A stretch of 49,982 bases of DNA from Gammaproteobacteria bacterium (lineage in GTDB: Bacteria; Pseudomonadota; Gammaproteobacteria; CAIRSR01), in contig CAUYTW010000363.1 in the NCBI GenBank assembly GCA_963575715.1, positions 1 through 49,982 on the forward strand, given 5' to 3'. Below the pieces are notes generated by a model. The model searched no databases. It was given only the letters and a program-made list of their open reading frames with translations, and had not been told where the DNA came from. Position numbers and translations under genes: made by a program. Below are positions 9,127 through 17,886 of this stretch, one piece after another. How positions within the stretch are numbered: position 1 is the first letter of the stretch; each line of letters begins with the position of its first letter.

Positions 9127-9669
9127 GTGAAAACGGCTAAAATGAACTATTTGGTAATTTCAGCTCTCGGTCAGGATCGTTCGGGACTGGTTAATGAACT
9201 ATCCTCGGTCATCTTGGATGCTGGATGCAACATCGCGGACAGCCGGATGACCGTGCTTGGAGGCGAGTTCTCGCTGCTCATGCTCCTGTCCGGCCCATGG
9301 AATGCCATTGCTAAACTAGAAAACCAAATTAGTGCCCTCCAGAATCGCCTGGGATTAATCATTACCCTTCGACGCACTGAGCCACGCCAACCCGAGGGCA
9401 ACATGCTCCCATATCAAGTGGAAGTGATTTCTCTTGACCATCCGGGCATCGTCTATCAGCTTGCCAAATTTTTTTCCGCTCGTCGGATCAATATCGAAGA
9501 AATGGCTACCAGCACCTACGCAGCGGCCCATACCGGCACGCCAATGTTTAGTGTCAACATGAGCGTTGCGGTCCCCGCAGATACGCACATCGCGCGGTTG
9601 CGCGAGGAATTTCTAGATTTTTGTGATGAAATGAATCTTGATGCAGTCATCGAACCCGTGCGCGGATAA
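9127..9669 (+). CDS. GcvR-like tandem ACT-domain regulator
   Basis: A 180-residue protein with two ACT domains (about 7-80 and 95-175). The N-terminus NYLVISALGQDRSGLVNEL closely resembles E. coli GcvR, a repressor partner of GcvA that senses glycine and controls the glycine cleavage system. The internal motif EEMATSTYAAAHTGTPMF and the DHPGIV repeat are characteristic. The GTG start at 9127 gives an N-terminus of the same length as GcvR; ATG at 9142 is a plausible alternative. No gcv genes are in the window. The 193-bp gap upstream, divergent from the acyltransferase gene, holds nothing recognisable. Confidence 0.8.
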   Translation: MKTAKMNYLVISALGQDRSGLVNELSSVILDAGCNIADSRMTVLGGEFSLLMLLSGPWNAIAKLENQISALQNRLGLIITLRRTEPRQPEGNMLPYQVEVISLDHPGIVYQLAKFFSARRINIEEMATSTYAAAHTGTPMFSVNMSVAVPADTHIARLREEFLDFCDEMNLDAVIEPVRG

Positions 9670-9706
9670 AATCAACATTTAGTCTGAGTTAAAGCAATTC
9701 GCCCAC

Positions 9707-11119
9707 ATGAGATCCAGTCACCCTTCCGGTAGACGTCTTTTTGTTCTCGATACCAACGTATTAATGCACGACCCTGCGGCCATTTTTCGTTTTCATGAGC
9801 ATGACATTTTTTTGCCCATGACTGTGCTTGAAGAATTGGACGCAGGCAAGAAGGGTCTCTCGGAAGTAGCGCGCAATGCTCGCCAGGCGAGTCGTTTTCT
9901 GGATGAAATCATCGCCAAGGCTGCTGGAGAAAATATTGAGCTTGGCCTGCCCATTTCCACTTTACCGGGTAACAATCCTAAACTAGAATCAAGTGGACGA
10001 CTATTTTTTCAAACACGCACTCTTGCCTCGGATTTACCTTCTACCCTGCCTGGAAACATTCCCGATAATGCTATTCTCGCCACGGTTATGGCGATTCGAC
10101 TTGAGCATCCCCAAACTGCCGTCACTCTGGTTTCCAAGGATATCAATTTACGCATCAAGGCACGTATTCTTGGAATTTTGGCGGAAGATTATTATAATGA
10201 CCAAGTATTAGATGATGTCGATTTACTTTATACCGGCCAAATCGAGCTACCCGTTGATTTTTGGGAAACCCACGGCAAGGAAATGGATTCGTGGCGGGAA
10301 GAGGGACGTACCTTTTATCGAATTACGGGACCGCTGACAAAGGATTTTTATCCCAATCAATGCCTATTTCATGGACAGGATCAAGAATTCGAAGCATTAG
10401 CGCGACGGACCGATGCGCGCGGTGCCATCATCGAATTATTGCGTGATTATCGCAATCCACGTAATAATATTTGGGGAATCACGGCGCGTAACCGAGAGCA
10501 AAACTTCGCTTTGAATTTACTTATGGACCCAAATATCGATTTCGTTACGCTGGTAGGTCAAGCGGGCACTGGAAAAACATTATTGGCTCTGGCCGCAGGT
10601 CTTGCTCAAACCCTGGATGAAAAATTTTTTAGGGAAATCATCATGACGCGCGTTACCATTCCAGTCGGGGAAGATATCGGTTTCTTACCGGGCAGCGAGG
10701 AAGAAAAAATGACTCCATGGATGGGGGCACTCATGGACAACCTTGAAGTGCTGACTCATTCCGAAGCCAATAGCGAATGGCGACAGGCGGTAAACAATGA
10801 TTTACTTCAATATCGAATCAAGATTCGTTCATTGAATTTCATGCGCGGACGAACTTTTCTTAATCGCTATTTAATCATTGACGAAGCGCAAAACCTTACC
10901 GCCAAGCAAATTAAAACCTTAATTACCCGTGCTGGCCCGGGATCCAAAGTAGTATGCCTGGGAAATTTGAATCAAATCGATACTCCCTATCTTACTGAAA
11001 CGAACTCAGGCTTGACCAATGTCGTGGATCGTTTCAAGAATTGGGCACACGGTGGACATATCACCCTGGTGCGTGGCGAACGTTCTCGTTTGGCTGATTA
11101 TGCTTCGACAGTATTATAA
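9707..11119 (+). CDS. PIN-PhoH ATPase (PhoH2/YlaK family)
   Basis: A 470-residue fusion of an N-terminal PIN-type nuclease domain (residues ~8-140, starting LFVLDTNVLM with Asp15) to a C-terminal PhoH P-loop ATPase. Walker A is GQAGTGKT near 284-291 and Walker B is LIIDEAQN near 389-396, followed by KTLITRAGPGSKVV. The combination defines PhoH2 proteins, which have been described as RNA helicase/ribonucleases. ATG start. It follows the GcvR-like gene by 37 bp, but that pairing is not known to be functional. Full length, no sign of decay. Confidence 0.9.
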   Translation: MRSSHPSGRRLFVLDTNVLMHDPAAIFRFHEHDIFLPMTVLEELDAGKKGLSEVARNARQASRFLDEIIAKAAGENIELGLPISTLPGNNPKLESSGRLFFQTRTLASDLPSTLPGNIPDNAILATVMAIRLEHPQTAVTLVSKDINLRIKARILGILAEDYYNDQVLDDVDLLYTGQIELPVDFWETHGKEMDSWREEGRTFYRITGPLTKDFYPNQCLFHGQDQEFEALARRTDARGAIIELLRDYRNPRNNIWGITARNREQNFALNLLMDPNIDFVTLVGQAGTGKTLLALAAGLAQTLDEKFFREIIMTRVTIPVGEDIGFLPGSEEEKMTPWMGALMDNLEVLTHSEANSEWRQAVNNDLLQYRIKIRSLNFMRGRTFLNRYLIIDEAQNLTAKQIKTLITRAGPGSKVVCLGNLNQIDTPYLTETNSGLTNVVDRFKNWAHGGHITLVRGERSRLADYASTVL

Positions 11120-11273
11120 ATAAAACATGGTTGAAAAAAGATCAAAAGAGGTTGGATCGAATTTTACTGCAAACTAAACGTCCAATCGGGTAATTTCAAT
11201 ATTCAAACCGTTCAGGGTGTAGTCCAAGGAAATGGATATAAACATTGTAAACTTATTTCACGGAGCGACGATT

Positions 11274-11336
11274 ATGCCTATGAAAATCGCCCATTTCCTC
11301 GCCGCCCTAAAGTGCGGAGTTTCTCGGGGACACTGA
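11274..11336 (+). other. G2: IS200/IS605-like end with 20-codon micro-ORF leading into dapC
   Basis: The segment GCCGCCCTAAAGTGCGGAGT forms the family hairpin and is followed by TTCTCGGGGACACTG and then ATGAA, the dapC start. An ORF from ATG 11274 (preceded by CGGAG) encodes MPMKIAHFLAALKCGVSRGH and stops at TGA 11334-11336, overlapping the dapC ATG by one base. The G1 micro-ORF aligns with it (KIVFFLPALKGEVSRRP). The similarity may only reflect the shared DNA hairpin, but the geometry would couple translation. The rest of the gap 11120-11273 holds nothing clear. Confidence 0.45.
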
Positions 11337-12541
11337 TGAATCATCACCTCGATCTTCTTCAACCTTATCCTTTTCAACGGCTGGCCCAACTAGTTGCGGG
11401 AATATCGCCCCCGGCAAAATTTTCACCGATAAAACTTTCAATTGGCGAACCTGGCCATCCCGCGCCTTCTTTTATCGCCCGTGCCTGGCTGGAGCATCAA
11501 GGAGAACTTTCTCAATATCCCGGCACCCGTGGTAATTTCGCGCTACGTCAAGCCATCGCCAATTGGTTGACGCAACGTTTTTCCCTACCTAATGGATCCA
11601 TTCATCCGGATCGTCATTGCCTACCAGTTGCGGGAACCCGTGAAGCTTTATTCGCGTTCGCTCAATGCGTGGTGGAACCAAGCAAGGATTCTTTGGTGTT
11701 GATGCCAAATCCTTTTTATCAAATCTATGAAGGAGCCACACTTCTCGCTGGCGCGCTGCCATGGTTTTTGAATACGACCCAGAAAACTAATTTCCTGCCG
11801 GATTTTGACGCAGTACCGAAAGAAATCTGGCAGCGCTGCCAGCTTCTCTATGTTTGTTCTCCAAGCAATCCTGGCGGCGCGGTATTGGGCGTGGCTACTT
11901 ATGAAAAACTCATTAACCTTGCTGATCGTTATGATTTCGTCATTGCCGCTGATGAATGTTACAGTGAAATTTATGGCGATGAAAAATCTCCTCCGACGGG
12001 TTTGCTTGAAGTTTGCGCTGCCTTGGGACGCAATGATTTCCAACGCTGCGTGGTATTTCACAGTCTTTCTAAGCGATCAAATGTGCCAGGGTTACGTTCT
12101 GGATTTATCGCTGGGGATGGAGAAATTCTGGAACGCTTTTTTCTTTATCGCACTTATCAGGGTTGCGCCCTGCCGCCTCCGACTCAGGCTGCCTCGACAA
12201 TTGCCTGGTCCGATGAGGTGCATGTGGTGGAAAATCGCGTCCTTTATCAATGTAAATTCGCTGCCGTACTGGAAATCCTCGTAGACGTATTAGAAGTATC
12301 GGCACCGGCGGGGGGATTCTATTTATGGCCAAAAGTTCACGGCGATGGAGAAATGTTTGCCCGTGCCCTATACGCCGCGACGAATGTCCTGGTTTTACCC
12401 GGGAGTTATCTCTCTCGTTTCGCCCACGGCATCAATCCAGGCGTCGACCGAATTCGTATCGCGCTGGTTGCCACTTTTGAAGAATGCCTGGAAGCGGCAA
12501 AGCGCATCCGTGATTTTGTAAAAACTACCAATACATATTAG
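11336..12541 (+). CDS. dapC: Succinyldiaminopimelate transaminase
   Basis: PLP-dependent fold-type I aminotransferase of 401 residues. It converts N-succinyl-2-amino-6-ketopimelate to N-succinyl-L,L-DAP in lysine and peptidoglycan precursor synthesis. Visible features are LSIGEPGHPAP near 34, AADECYSEIYG near 204 (PLP-pyridine Asp), and the Schiff-base motif SLSKRSNVPGLRSG with Lys246. The start is set at ATG 11336, because the upstream in-frame codons encode only repeat sequence (element G2); this gives the typical DapC N-terminus MNHHLDLLQPYPFQRL. dapD follows 42 bp later, the next pathway partner (DapD makes its substrate), so an operon is likely. Confidence 0.92.
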   Translation: MNHHLDLLQPYPFQRLAQLVAGISPPAKFSPIKLSIGEPGHPAPSFIARAWLEHQGELSQYPGTRGNFALRQAIANWLTQRFSLPNGSIHPDRHCLPVAGTREALFAFAQCVVEPSKDSLVLMPNPFYQIYEGATLLAGALPWFLNTTQKTNFLPDFDAVPKEIWQRCQLLYVCSPSNPGGAVLGVATYEKLINLADRYDFVIAADECYSEIYGDEKSPPTGLLEVCAALGRNDFQRCVVFHSLSKRSNVPGLRSGFIAGDGEILERFFLYRTYQGCALPPPTQAASTIAWSDEVHVVENRVLYQCKFAAVLEILVDVLEVSAPAGGFYLWPKVHGDGEMFARALYAATNVLVLPGSYLSRFAHGINPGVDRIRIALVATFEECLEAAKRIRDFVKTTNTY

Positions 12542-12583
12542 CGATTATTTGGAAACATCAATATTCCAATCTGGAGCATAACC

Positions 12584-13405
12584 ATGACTGATATTCAAGG
12601 TATTATTGAATCTGCATTTGAACGACGCGCTGAAATCACTCCACGTAGTGTTGAAACTGTAGTCAAAGACGCGGTGGAGGAGGCTATTTATTTATTGGAT
12701 ACTGGTTGTGCCCGCGTTGCAGAAAAACGCGATGGTGAATGGGTAGTAAACGATTGGTTGAAAAAAGCGGTGATGCTTTACTTTCGTATTGCCGATAATT
12801 CTTTTCTTAAAGGGGGATTCACTAATTATTTTGACAAAGTTCCCGCTAAATATTTTGATTACAATTCTAAAGAATTTCGTGATGACGGTGTACGGATTGT
12901 TCCTCCGGCAACGGCGCGATACGGAGCTTATATCGCGCCTTCGGTGGTATTAATGCCTTCTTATGTCAATATCGGAGCTTACGTAAATACGGGCACCATG
13001 GTGGATACCTGGGCCACGGTGGGTTCCTGCGCCCAAATCGGAAAAAATGTTCATCTTTCGGGAGGAGTTGGTATTGGTGGGGTATTAGAACCAATTCAAG
13101 CTCTGCCCACGATTATCGAGGACAATTGTTTCATTGGTGCTCGTTCCGAAGTTGTGGAAGGGGTCATCGTCGGTGAGGGTTCAGTAATTTCGATGGGGGT
13201 ATATCTTGGACAGAGCACTAAAATTTACGACCGCACCACTGGCCAGATTACTCACGGCCGTATTCCTCCGCGCTCAGTGGTAGTTGCGGGGAATTTACCC
13301 TCCGCAGATGGAAAATATAGTCTCTATTGTGCCGTCATCATCAAGCAGGTGGATGAAAGGACGCGCGCTAAAACAGCAATCAACGAGTTGTTGCGGGATA
13401 TTTAA
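12584..13405 (+). CDS. dapD: Tetrahydrodipicolinate N-succinyltransferase
   Basis: Transfers succinyl from succinyl-CoA to tetrahydrodipicolinate in the DAP pathway. Length 273 residues, against 274 in E. coli. An N-terminal helical domain is followed by a left-handed beta-helix from about residue 100 to 225 made of hexapeptide repeats ([31 protein letters not shown] region), including the conserved G-A-R-S-E-V segment. ATG start with GGAG 10 nt upstream. It is co-oriented with dapC and is the second gene of a likely dapC-dapD operon. The stop codon touches the 5-bp target duplication of MITE copy H2. Confidence 0.96.
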   Translation: MTDIQGIIESAFERRAEITPRSVETVVKDAVEEAIYLLDTGCARVAEKRDGEWVVNDWLKKAVMLYFRIADNSFLKGGFTNYFDKVPAKYFDYNSKEFRDDGVRIVPPATARYGAYIAPSVVLMPSYVNIGAYVNTGTMVDTWATVGSCAQIGKNVHLSGGVGIGGVLEPIQALPTIIEDNCFIGARSEVVEGVIVGEGSVISMGVYLGQSTKIYDRTTGQITHGRIPPRSVVVAGNLPSADGKYSLYCAVIIKQVDERTRAKTAINELLRDI

Positions 13406-13408
13406 TTT

Positions 13409-13501
13409 AACCTAAGTTGCCACCTATTCGTGGTTACAATGTTTTCGCTACATTCATTCACGGTGGATGCGGCTTCAGTGGTATAAGTAACAACTTTGGT
13501 T
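13409..13501. mobile_element. H2: 93-bp MITE with 5-bp target duplication
   Basis: Terminal inverted repeats AACCTAAGTTGCCACCTAT and, on the other strand, AACCAAAGTTGTTACTTAT. It is flanked by a perfect direct repeat AATTT (13404-13408 and 13502-13506). Same length as H1; its interior aligns with H1 and H3 in reverse orientation (core GCCGCATCCACCGTG on the minus strand). It lies between dapD and the membrane protein gene. No coding capacity. Confidence 0.75.
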
Positions 13502-13642
13502 AATTTAGTCTTACAAATTGATTAACCCTCGCGGGTTCTCCCGCCCCGTCTAGTATCATTAATAAACAAGCCACGGCTGCTGTTGTGGGTCTCACTATTA
13601 ATTAAAAAATCCGTCAGACCGAAAAATCCGAGAAAAATATTT

Positions 13643-14413
13643 ATGCTTAAATGGAAACTACTTTTAACGACATTGCCATTTGTAGCCGGCATGATCGTAA
13701 TCACTTTTATTCGTCAATCAGTTCTGGAAATTCCTGGATTAATTGAATTCAGTGACTTTAGTCCGGTGGTTACGGCAACTGCTCTTATTATCGGCTTTAT
13801 GTATTCTGGAGTCATCGCAGATTATAAGGAGTCTGAAAAGTTGCCCAGCCAGATTATCCTTAGTCTTGAAGCAATTCACGATACCTTTTCCGAGTTGGCA
13901 CTAGCCGGCAAGCCGGTTGATCTTTCCTATGCGCGGCGGCAACATTTTGCAGTATTGTCTACCGTCGAAGATTGGTTGATGAATCGCGTCTCATTATCTC
14001 AATGTTGGGAGGCGCTGCGAGGTCTTAATGAAATCACGGCGCACATCGAACGTGCTGGAGCTAGTACCGCCCATACTGGTCGCACCCTGGCCGAAACGGT
14101 CAATTTGCGTGCTGCCGTAAATCGCATTCATATTATTCGAACAACCTCTTTTATCCAGACCGGCTACGTGCTCTTATACGCATTAGTCAGCGCGGTTCTG
14201 CTCCTGCTTTTGATTGCCAATTTCAAGAGTCTTGTATCACAATATTTAATTGTTGCCTCGTTATCGTTGATCTATATTTATCTTATTTTTTTGATCCATG
14301 ATTTGGATAATCCTTTTGACTACGCGGACGGAATTCAAGTTGGCTCCTCTGAGGTTAGCCTCGATCCTTTATATTTCTATCATCCCATTCTAGAAAACAG
14401 CATTAAGTCATGA
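13643..14413 (+). CDS. Membrane protein, bestrophin-like/DUF4239 type
   Basis: A 256-residue protein with about four hydrophobic segments: two near the N-terminus (about 9-27 and 37-57) and two in the C-terminal half (about 170-190 and 196-218), separated by a soluble, Arg/Glu-rich middle section. After the last segment comes HDLDNPFDY, resembling the Asp/Asn-Pro-Phe motif of DUF4239 and bestrophin-like proteins, a group that includes putative anion channels. This assignment rests on topology and the short motif only. ATG 13643 is preferred over an upstream TTG. A cyclic-nucleotide-binding gene follows 73 bp later and could be a functional partner. Confidence 0.6.
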   Translation: MLKWKLLLTTLPFVAGMIVITFIRQSVLEIPGLIEFSDFSPVVTATALIIGFMYSGVIADYKESEKLPSQIILSLEAIHDTFSELALAGKPVDLSYARRQHFAVLSTVEDWLMNRVSLSQCWEALRGLNEITAHIERAGASTAHTGRTLAETVNLRAAVNRIHIIRTTSFIQTGYVLLYALVSAVLLLLLIANFKSLVSQYLIVASLSLIYIYLIFLIHDLDNPFDYADGIQVGSSEVSLDPLYFYHPILENSIKS

Positions 14414-14486
14414 ACTGATGATAAGCAATTCAGACGGCCACTGCATTATATGAATAAGTGGCTTGAATTAAATTTAAGAGCAATTT

Positions 14487-15284
14487 ATGTTAACGTTCGT
14501 GGAAATTCCTGAATATCTCGAAGTACTGGACCTTGAAAGTCGCAAAGTTGGTATGGCGTTATCCGAAGCACTGCAAACGGAAGGTAACGAAATCCACTTA
14601 CTCCCTGGTCTTGATGTCAGCATCCGTGAAACGACCTCATTCGTGCATATAATTTCTGGCTGCTGTAAATGGTTCGATGGTAAACGGCTGGTTCGACTAT
14701 ACTCCGATGGCGATTGGTTGCTGGCCAATCCACATGGCGCGGGAGCAACCAGCCGCGTGGTCAGCGATTTTAGGTGTCATCTGCGTGTCATTCCAAGGGA
14801 CGTATTTTTGGATACGATAGCCAAGACTCCTGCGCTTCTGGCCCAATGGCAGCATTATCATGACCTTCAAACGCGTATCTTGTTAGGGCTTGTCGGGACG
14901 TTGGCTCCAGAAGATACGATGCCAAATTTCCGCATCAAGTCATTACGTCCCGATGAGGTAATCCTAACGGAAGGCGCGACTAACCATGAAGTGTATCTAA
15001 TGCTTGAGGGGCAAGCATCAGTATTAGTCAACGGACACCAGGTTGGTAGCATTGAACAGGATGAAGTTTTTGGTGAAATCAGCTTTCTGACCGAACAACC
15101 ACGTTCAGCTTCAGTGGTTGCGACATCAGCCTGTCTGGTTCAGATTATCGAAAGGGATCAATTCGCATTATTGATAAAAAGTAGACCTGAGTTATTACGT
15201 CGTACCGCAACGACACTAGCGCAACGTATTGTTGAATTGAATACGCAGCTTATTTCTTTGGGAAGAACTGTTAATCGTCCATGA
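14487..15284 (+). CDS. Cyclic-nucleotide-binding domain protein
   Basis: A 265-residue protein. The C-terminal third (about 150-255) is a complete cNMP-binding (Crp/Fnr-type) beta-roll with phosphate-binding cassette FGEISFLTEQPRSASVVA near 193-209, where the Glu and Arg that contact cyclic nucleotide are both present. The N-terminal half looks like a second, degenerate beta-roll (LLPGLDVSIRETTSFVHIISG). No helix-turn-helix follows, so it is not a Crp-type transcription factor but a stand-alone sensor. ATG with AAGAG upstream. It is followed closely by hypC and preceded by the membrane protein. Confidence 0.8.
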   Translation: MLTFVEIPEYLEVLDLESRKVGMALSEALQTEGNEIHLLPGLDVSIRETTSFVHIISGCCKWFDGKRLVRLYSDGDWLLANPHGAGATSRVVSDFRCHLRVIPRDVFLDTIAKTPALLAQWQHYHDLQTRILLGLVGTLAPEDTMPNFRIKSLRPDEVILTEGATNHEVYLMLEGQASVLVNGHQVGSIEQDEVFGEISFLTEQPRSASVVATSACLVQIIERDQFALLIKSRPELLRRTATTLAQRIVELNTQLISLGRTVNRP

Positions 15285-15365
15285 GTAGTGATCTCTCATA
15301 ATGGTCGAGATTACAAACCGCAATTATCAAAAAATTTTTATTATAAATTTTTTAGGATAAGCTTT

Positions 15366-15641
15366 ATGTGTTTGGGCATTCCAATGCGAATTACTAGTAT
15401 TGATGGTTATTATGCTGACTGTCAGGCCAAGGGCGTAGGACGCAAAGTAAATTTATTTCTGCTGCAACACGAACAATTGGTGGTTGATGATTATGTAATG
15501 GTGCATGTCGGCTATGCCCTCCAAAAAATTTCCCAAGAGGATGCGCGTCTTACTTGGGAAATTTTCGATCGCATGTTGGATTCGGAAACAATAACCGATC
15601 AAGAATCCTTTGATCCTACTGGATCGAAAGTGGCTCTGTGA
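15366..15641 (+). CDS. hypC: Hydrogenase maturation chaperone HypC/HupF
   Basis: A 91-residue protein starting MCLGIPMRI. Cys2, which must be N-terminal after Met removal, binds the iron and the hydrogenase large subunit during NiFe(CN)2CO assembly. That fixes the start at ATG 15366 (AGGATA 9 nt upstream), although the frame is open from 15288. The C-terminus has the typical VHVGYALQKISQEDARLTWEIF pattern. Odd point: no other hyp gene and no hydrogenase gene is in the window, so this copy is an orphan, relying on genes elsewhere or serving a different partner. Confidence 0.88.
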   Translation: MCLGIPMRITSIDGYYADCQAKGVGRKVNLFLLQHEQLVVDDYVMVHVGYALQKISQEDARLTWEIFDRMLDSETITDQESFDPTGSKVAL

Positions 15642-15736
15642 AGTAACACGCAATAAATCCCAGCTTGACCAACCTAAGCCAAAAAATATTACTTTCTGTA
15701 TCAAACCCTCAAACCCTCAACTAAAGTTACCAATTC

Positions 15737-17161
15737 ATGCTGCCCGTTATCGCTATAGTGGGTCATCCCAATGTGGGTAAATCGACGCTTTTCAATGCCC
15801 TGACTCGTGGCCGGGACGCACTGGTAGCGGATTTTCCCGGACTTACCCGTGACCGCCAATATGGCTTAGGTCGCGTCGGGCCACGTTCCTACAGGGTTGT
15901 CGATACAGGAGGATTCTCCGGTGAACGGCAAGGTCTTCTCAAGCTCATGTCCGAACAAGCCATGCTTGCCACCCAGGAGGCAGACTTAGTTTTTTTTCTG
16001 GTGGACGCCAAAACTGGTCTCACCGCTGCCGACGAAGAAATTGCAGAACATCTGCGGCATTTACGAAAGCCCGTTTTTCTTGTGGTAAACAAGGCCGAAG
16101 GGCTAAATAGTGCCATGGCGGCAGCAGATTTTACGAAACTAGGCTTCGCGCATCCCATCACCATCTCCGCAGTTCACGGTCAGGGAATTCGATCCCTCAT
16201 GGAACGAGTTCTTGCCGCCGATCCAAACGCTGACACTAGCTGTGTTCCGCAAGAAGAAAGTGGTGAAGATCCCTCTGCTGAACGTCCCGAACCTTGGGTC
16301 GCAGTGGTCGGACGCCCCAATGTCGGAAAATCCACCTTGATTAACCGCATGGTGGGAGAAGAACGGTTGCTGGCCTCGGATCAGCCCGGGACCACCCGGG
16401 ATAGCATTCATGTCCCTTTTTTTACGGAGGGGCGAAGCTACACGCTTATCGATACCGCTGGTGTGCGGCGTCGGGGTCGTGTTACTGAAATGATTGAGAA
16501 ATTCAGTGTGGTGAAAACATTGCAGGCGATTGACAGCGCTCATGTGGTGATCCTGGTGATGGATGCCCATCAGGGAATCAGCGATCAAGATGCGCATTTG
16601 GTTGGTCAGGTGCTGGAAGCGGGGCGGGGCCTGGTGGTCGCAGTGAACAAGTGGGATGGACTGGACGCAGCGGCGCGCACCGAGATTAAAACCCAGATTG
16701 ACCGTCTATTTCCGTTTTTGGATTTTGCCCCGTTTCAATACATTTCCGCACTTCGCGGCACTGGGCTATCTGGACTCTTTAACGCAGTGGATCGGGTTCA
16801 TGCCTCTGCGATCCGTCAGATTCCGACTCCCCTGGCCACGCGGATACTCCAAGAAGCCATTGCCGCCAACGCCCCTCCCCTCGTTCATGGTCGCCGAGTC
16901 AAGCTACGCTTCGCACACCAAGGAGGGCGAAATCCGCCCCGCATCATCATTCATGGCAATCAAACTGAGGCTGTGCCCGCGAGCTACCGTCGCTATCTGG
17001 CGAATGCCTATCGCAAGGCGCTAGATCTCGTGGGTACACCTTTGATCGTGGAGTTCAAGGGCAACGTGAACCCCTATGAGGATCGAATCAATCATCTTTC
17101 TGCGCGTCAGGTGAAAAAACAGCGACGAATTACCCGCTACGCCAAAAAGCCAGTCCAATAA
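15737..17161 (+). CDS. der: Ribosome assembly GTPase Der (EngA)
   Basis: Essential GTPase for 50S subunit maturation. A 474-residue protein with tandem G domains. The first P-loop is GHPNVGKS (8-15) with DTGG and NKAE; the second is GRPNVGKS near 191-198 with DTAG and NKWD. A C-terminal KH-like domain ends in a basic tail (KKQRRITRYAKK). Length and order match the family. ATG start at 15737. In many Gammaproteobacteria der follows bamB; here it follows hypC, so the usual hisS-bamB-der cluster is broken. Confidence 0.96.
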   Translation: MLPVIAIVGHPNVGKSTLFNALTRGRDALVADFPGLTRDRQYGLGRVGPRSYRVVDTGGFSGERQGLLKLMSEQAMLATQEADLVFFLVDAKTGLTAADEEIAEHLRHLRKPVFLVVNKAEGLNSAMAAADFTKLGFAHPITISAVHGQGIRSLMERVLAADPNADTSCVPQEESGEDPSAERPEPWVAVVGRPNVGKSTLINRMVGEERLLASDQPGTTRDSIHVPFFTEGRSYTLIDTAGVRRRGRVTEMIEKFSVVKTLQAIDSAHVVILVMDAHQGISDQDAHLVGQVLEAGRGLVVAVNKWDGLDAAARTEIKTQIDRLFPFLDFAPFQYISALRGTGLSGLFNAVDRVHASAIRQIPTPLATRILQEAIAANAPPLVHGRRVKLRFAHQGGRNPPRIIIHGNQTEAVPASYRRYLANAYRKALDLVGTPLIVEFKGNVNPYEDRINHLSARQVKKQRRITRYAKKPVQ

Positions 17162-17250
17162 ATCGACAGAATTTTTCAAGCGTTCTACGATCTGGATCGT
17201 GATGCCGTCCAGATCGAGAATTCAGAGACTAAATGTAAACGGTATCTTTC

Positions 17251-17435
17251 ATGTTTCAATCCACATCCGACTTCATCTGCTGAATGACAAAGCCATCGAC
17301 AGATTGAGGTCGGTGGATTGCCTCCTCGTAAACGAGGAGGTTACCAAAAACGATAACGATGTTTATGCATCGTTGTCTAATTTAACTAATCCCTCTGAAG
17401 GGGGTGGTCTCAAACCAGCAAGGAAATTTGATGAA
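17251..17435 (+). repeat. F1: 185-bp structured repeat forming the leader of the Rieske gene
   Basis: A near-identical copy lies in reverse at 36318-36503 in front of glyS. Contents in order: GTTTCAATCC, TGCTGAATGACAAAGCCATC, a perfect hairpin CCTCCTCG / CGAGGAGG, a palindrome AACGATG / GCATCGTT whose base changes between copies preserve pairing, a C-rich/G-rich hairpin near 17390-17404, GGTCTCAAACCAGC, and the ribosome-binding site AAGGAAATTTG directly before ATGAA. Identity between the two copies ends exactly at ATGAA, i.e. at the start codon of each gene. Confidence 0.75.
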
Positions 17436-17886
17436 ATTAAAAGAATCGATTTTTTCCAGGCGACAATTCATCAATAGTTGTCTTGCGGGAATCGGAACCT
17501 TGGTTAGTTACGTGATGACACATACGCTGATTTCCGCCCTTTTACCACCAAGGGAAGAACAGGATAATATTGAAGAAATCAAAATGCCGGCAACGGAAAT
17601 GGCGCTTGATCCAAACTCCGCCAAATCATTTTTTTTTGGACGCACTCCGGCTTTATTGATCAAGTCGGAAGAGGGTGAATTAATCGCACTCAAAGCGGTT
17701 TGTACTCATTTTGAATGTTTGGTCCATTATGATCCCGCGCTAAAATATATAGTATGCCCATGTCATCAAGGATTTTTTGATATTCATGGAAATAATCTCA
17801 AGGGACCCCCACCACAACCATTAACACGCTATCAAATCAATCAAGAAACAGACGGATTATTGATTCGCCGAGAGAGTAACGCATGA
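17431..17886 (+). CDS. petA: Rieske [2Fe-2S] protein of a cytochrome b6f-type complex
   Basis: A 151-residue membrane-anchored iron-sulfur protein. The N-terminus has a Tat-like SRRQF (R10, R11) before the single transmembrane helix (about 14-35). Cluster motifs are CTHFEC (C91, H93, C96) and CPCHQG (C109, C111, H112): two Cys and two His ligands plus the disulfide pair. It carries electrons from the Qo site to a high-potential acceptor. Start set at ATG 17431, since upstream codons are repeat F1, which supplies AAGGA. Its stop overlaps the cytochrome b start (ATGA), so the two are coupled. Notably AT-rich compared with der. petA is used in the bc1 sense (Rieske protein). Confidence 0.88.
   Translation: MKLKESIFSRRQFINSCLAGIGTLVSYVMTHTLISALLPPREEQDNIEEIKMPATEMALDPNSAKSFFFGRTPALLIKSEEGELIALKAVCTHFECLVHYDPALKYIVCPCHQGFFDIHGNNLKGPPPQPLTRYQINQETDGLLIRRESNA

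Noticed and set aside
16139-16597. 152-residue ORF antisense to der
   Set aside because: Shadow of the conserved der G domain.
17251-17270. GTTTCAATCC at the start of repeat F resembling the end of some CRISPR repeats
   Set aside because: Only one copy per locus, no regularly spaced repeats or cas genes anywhere in the window.
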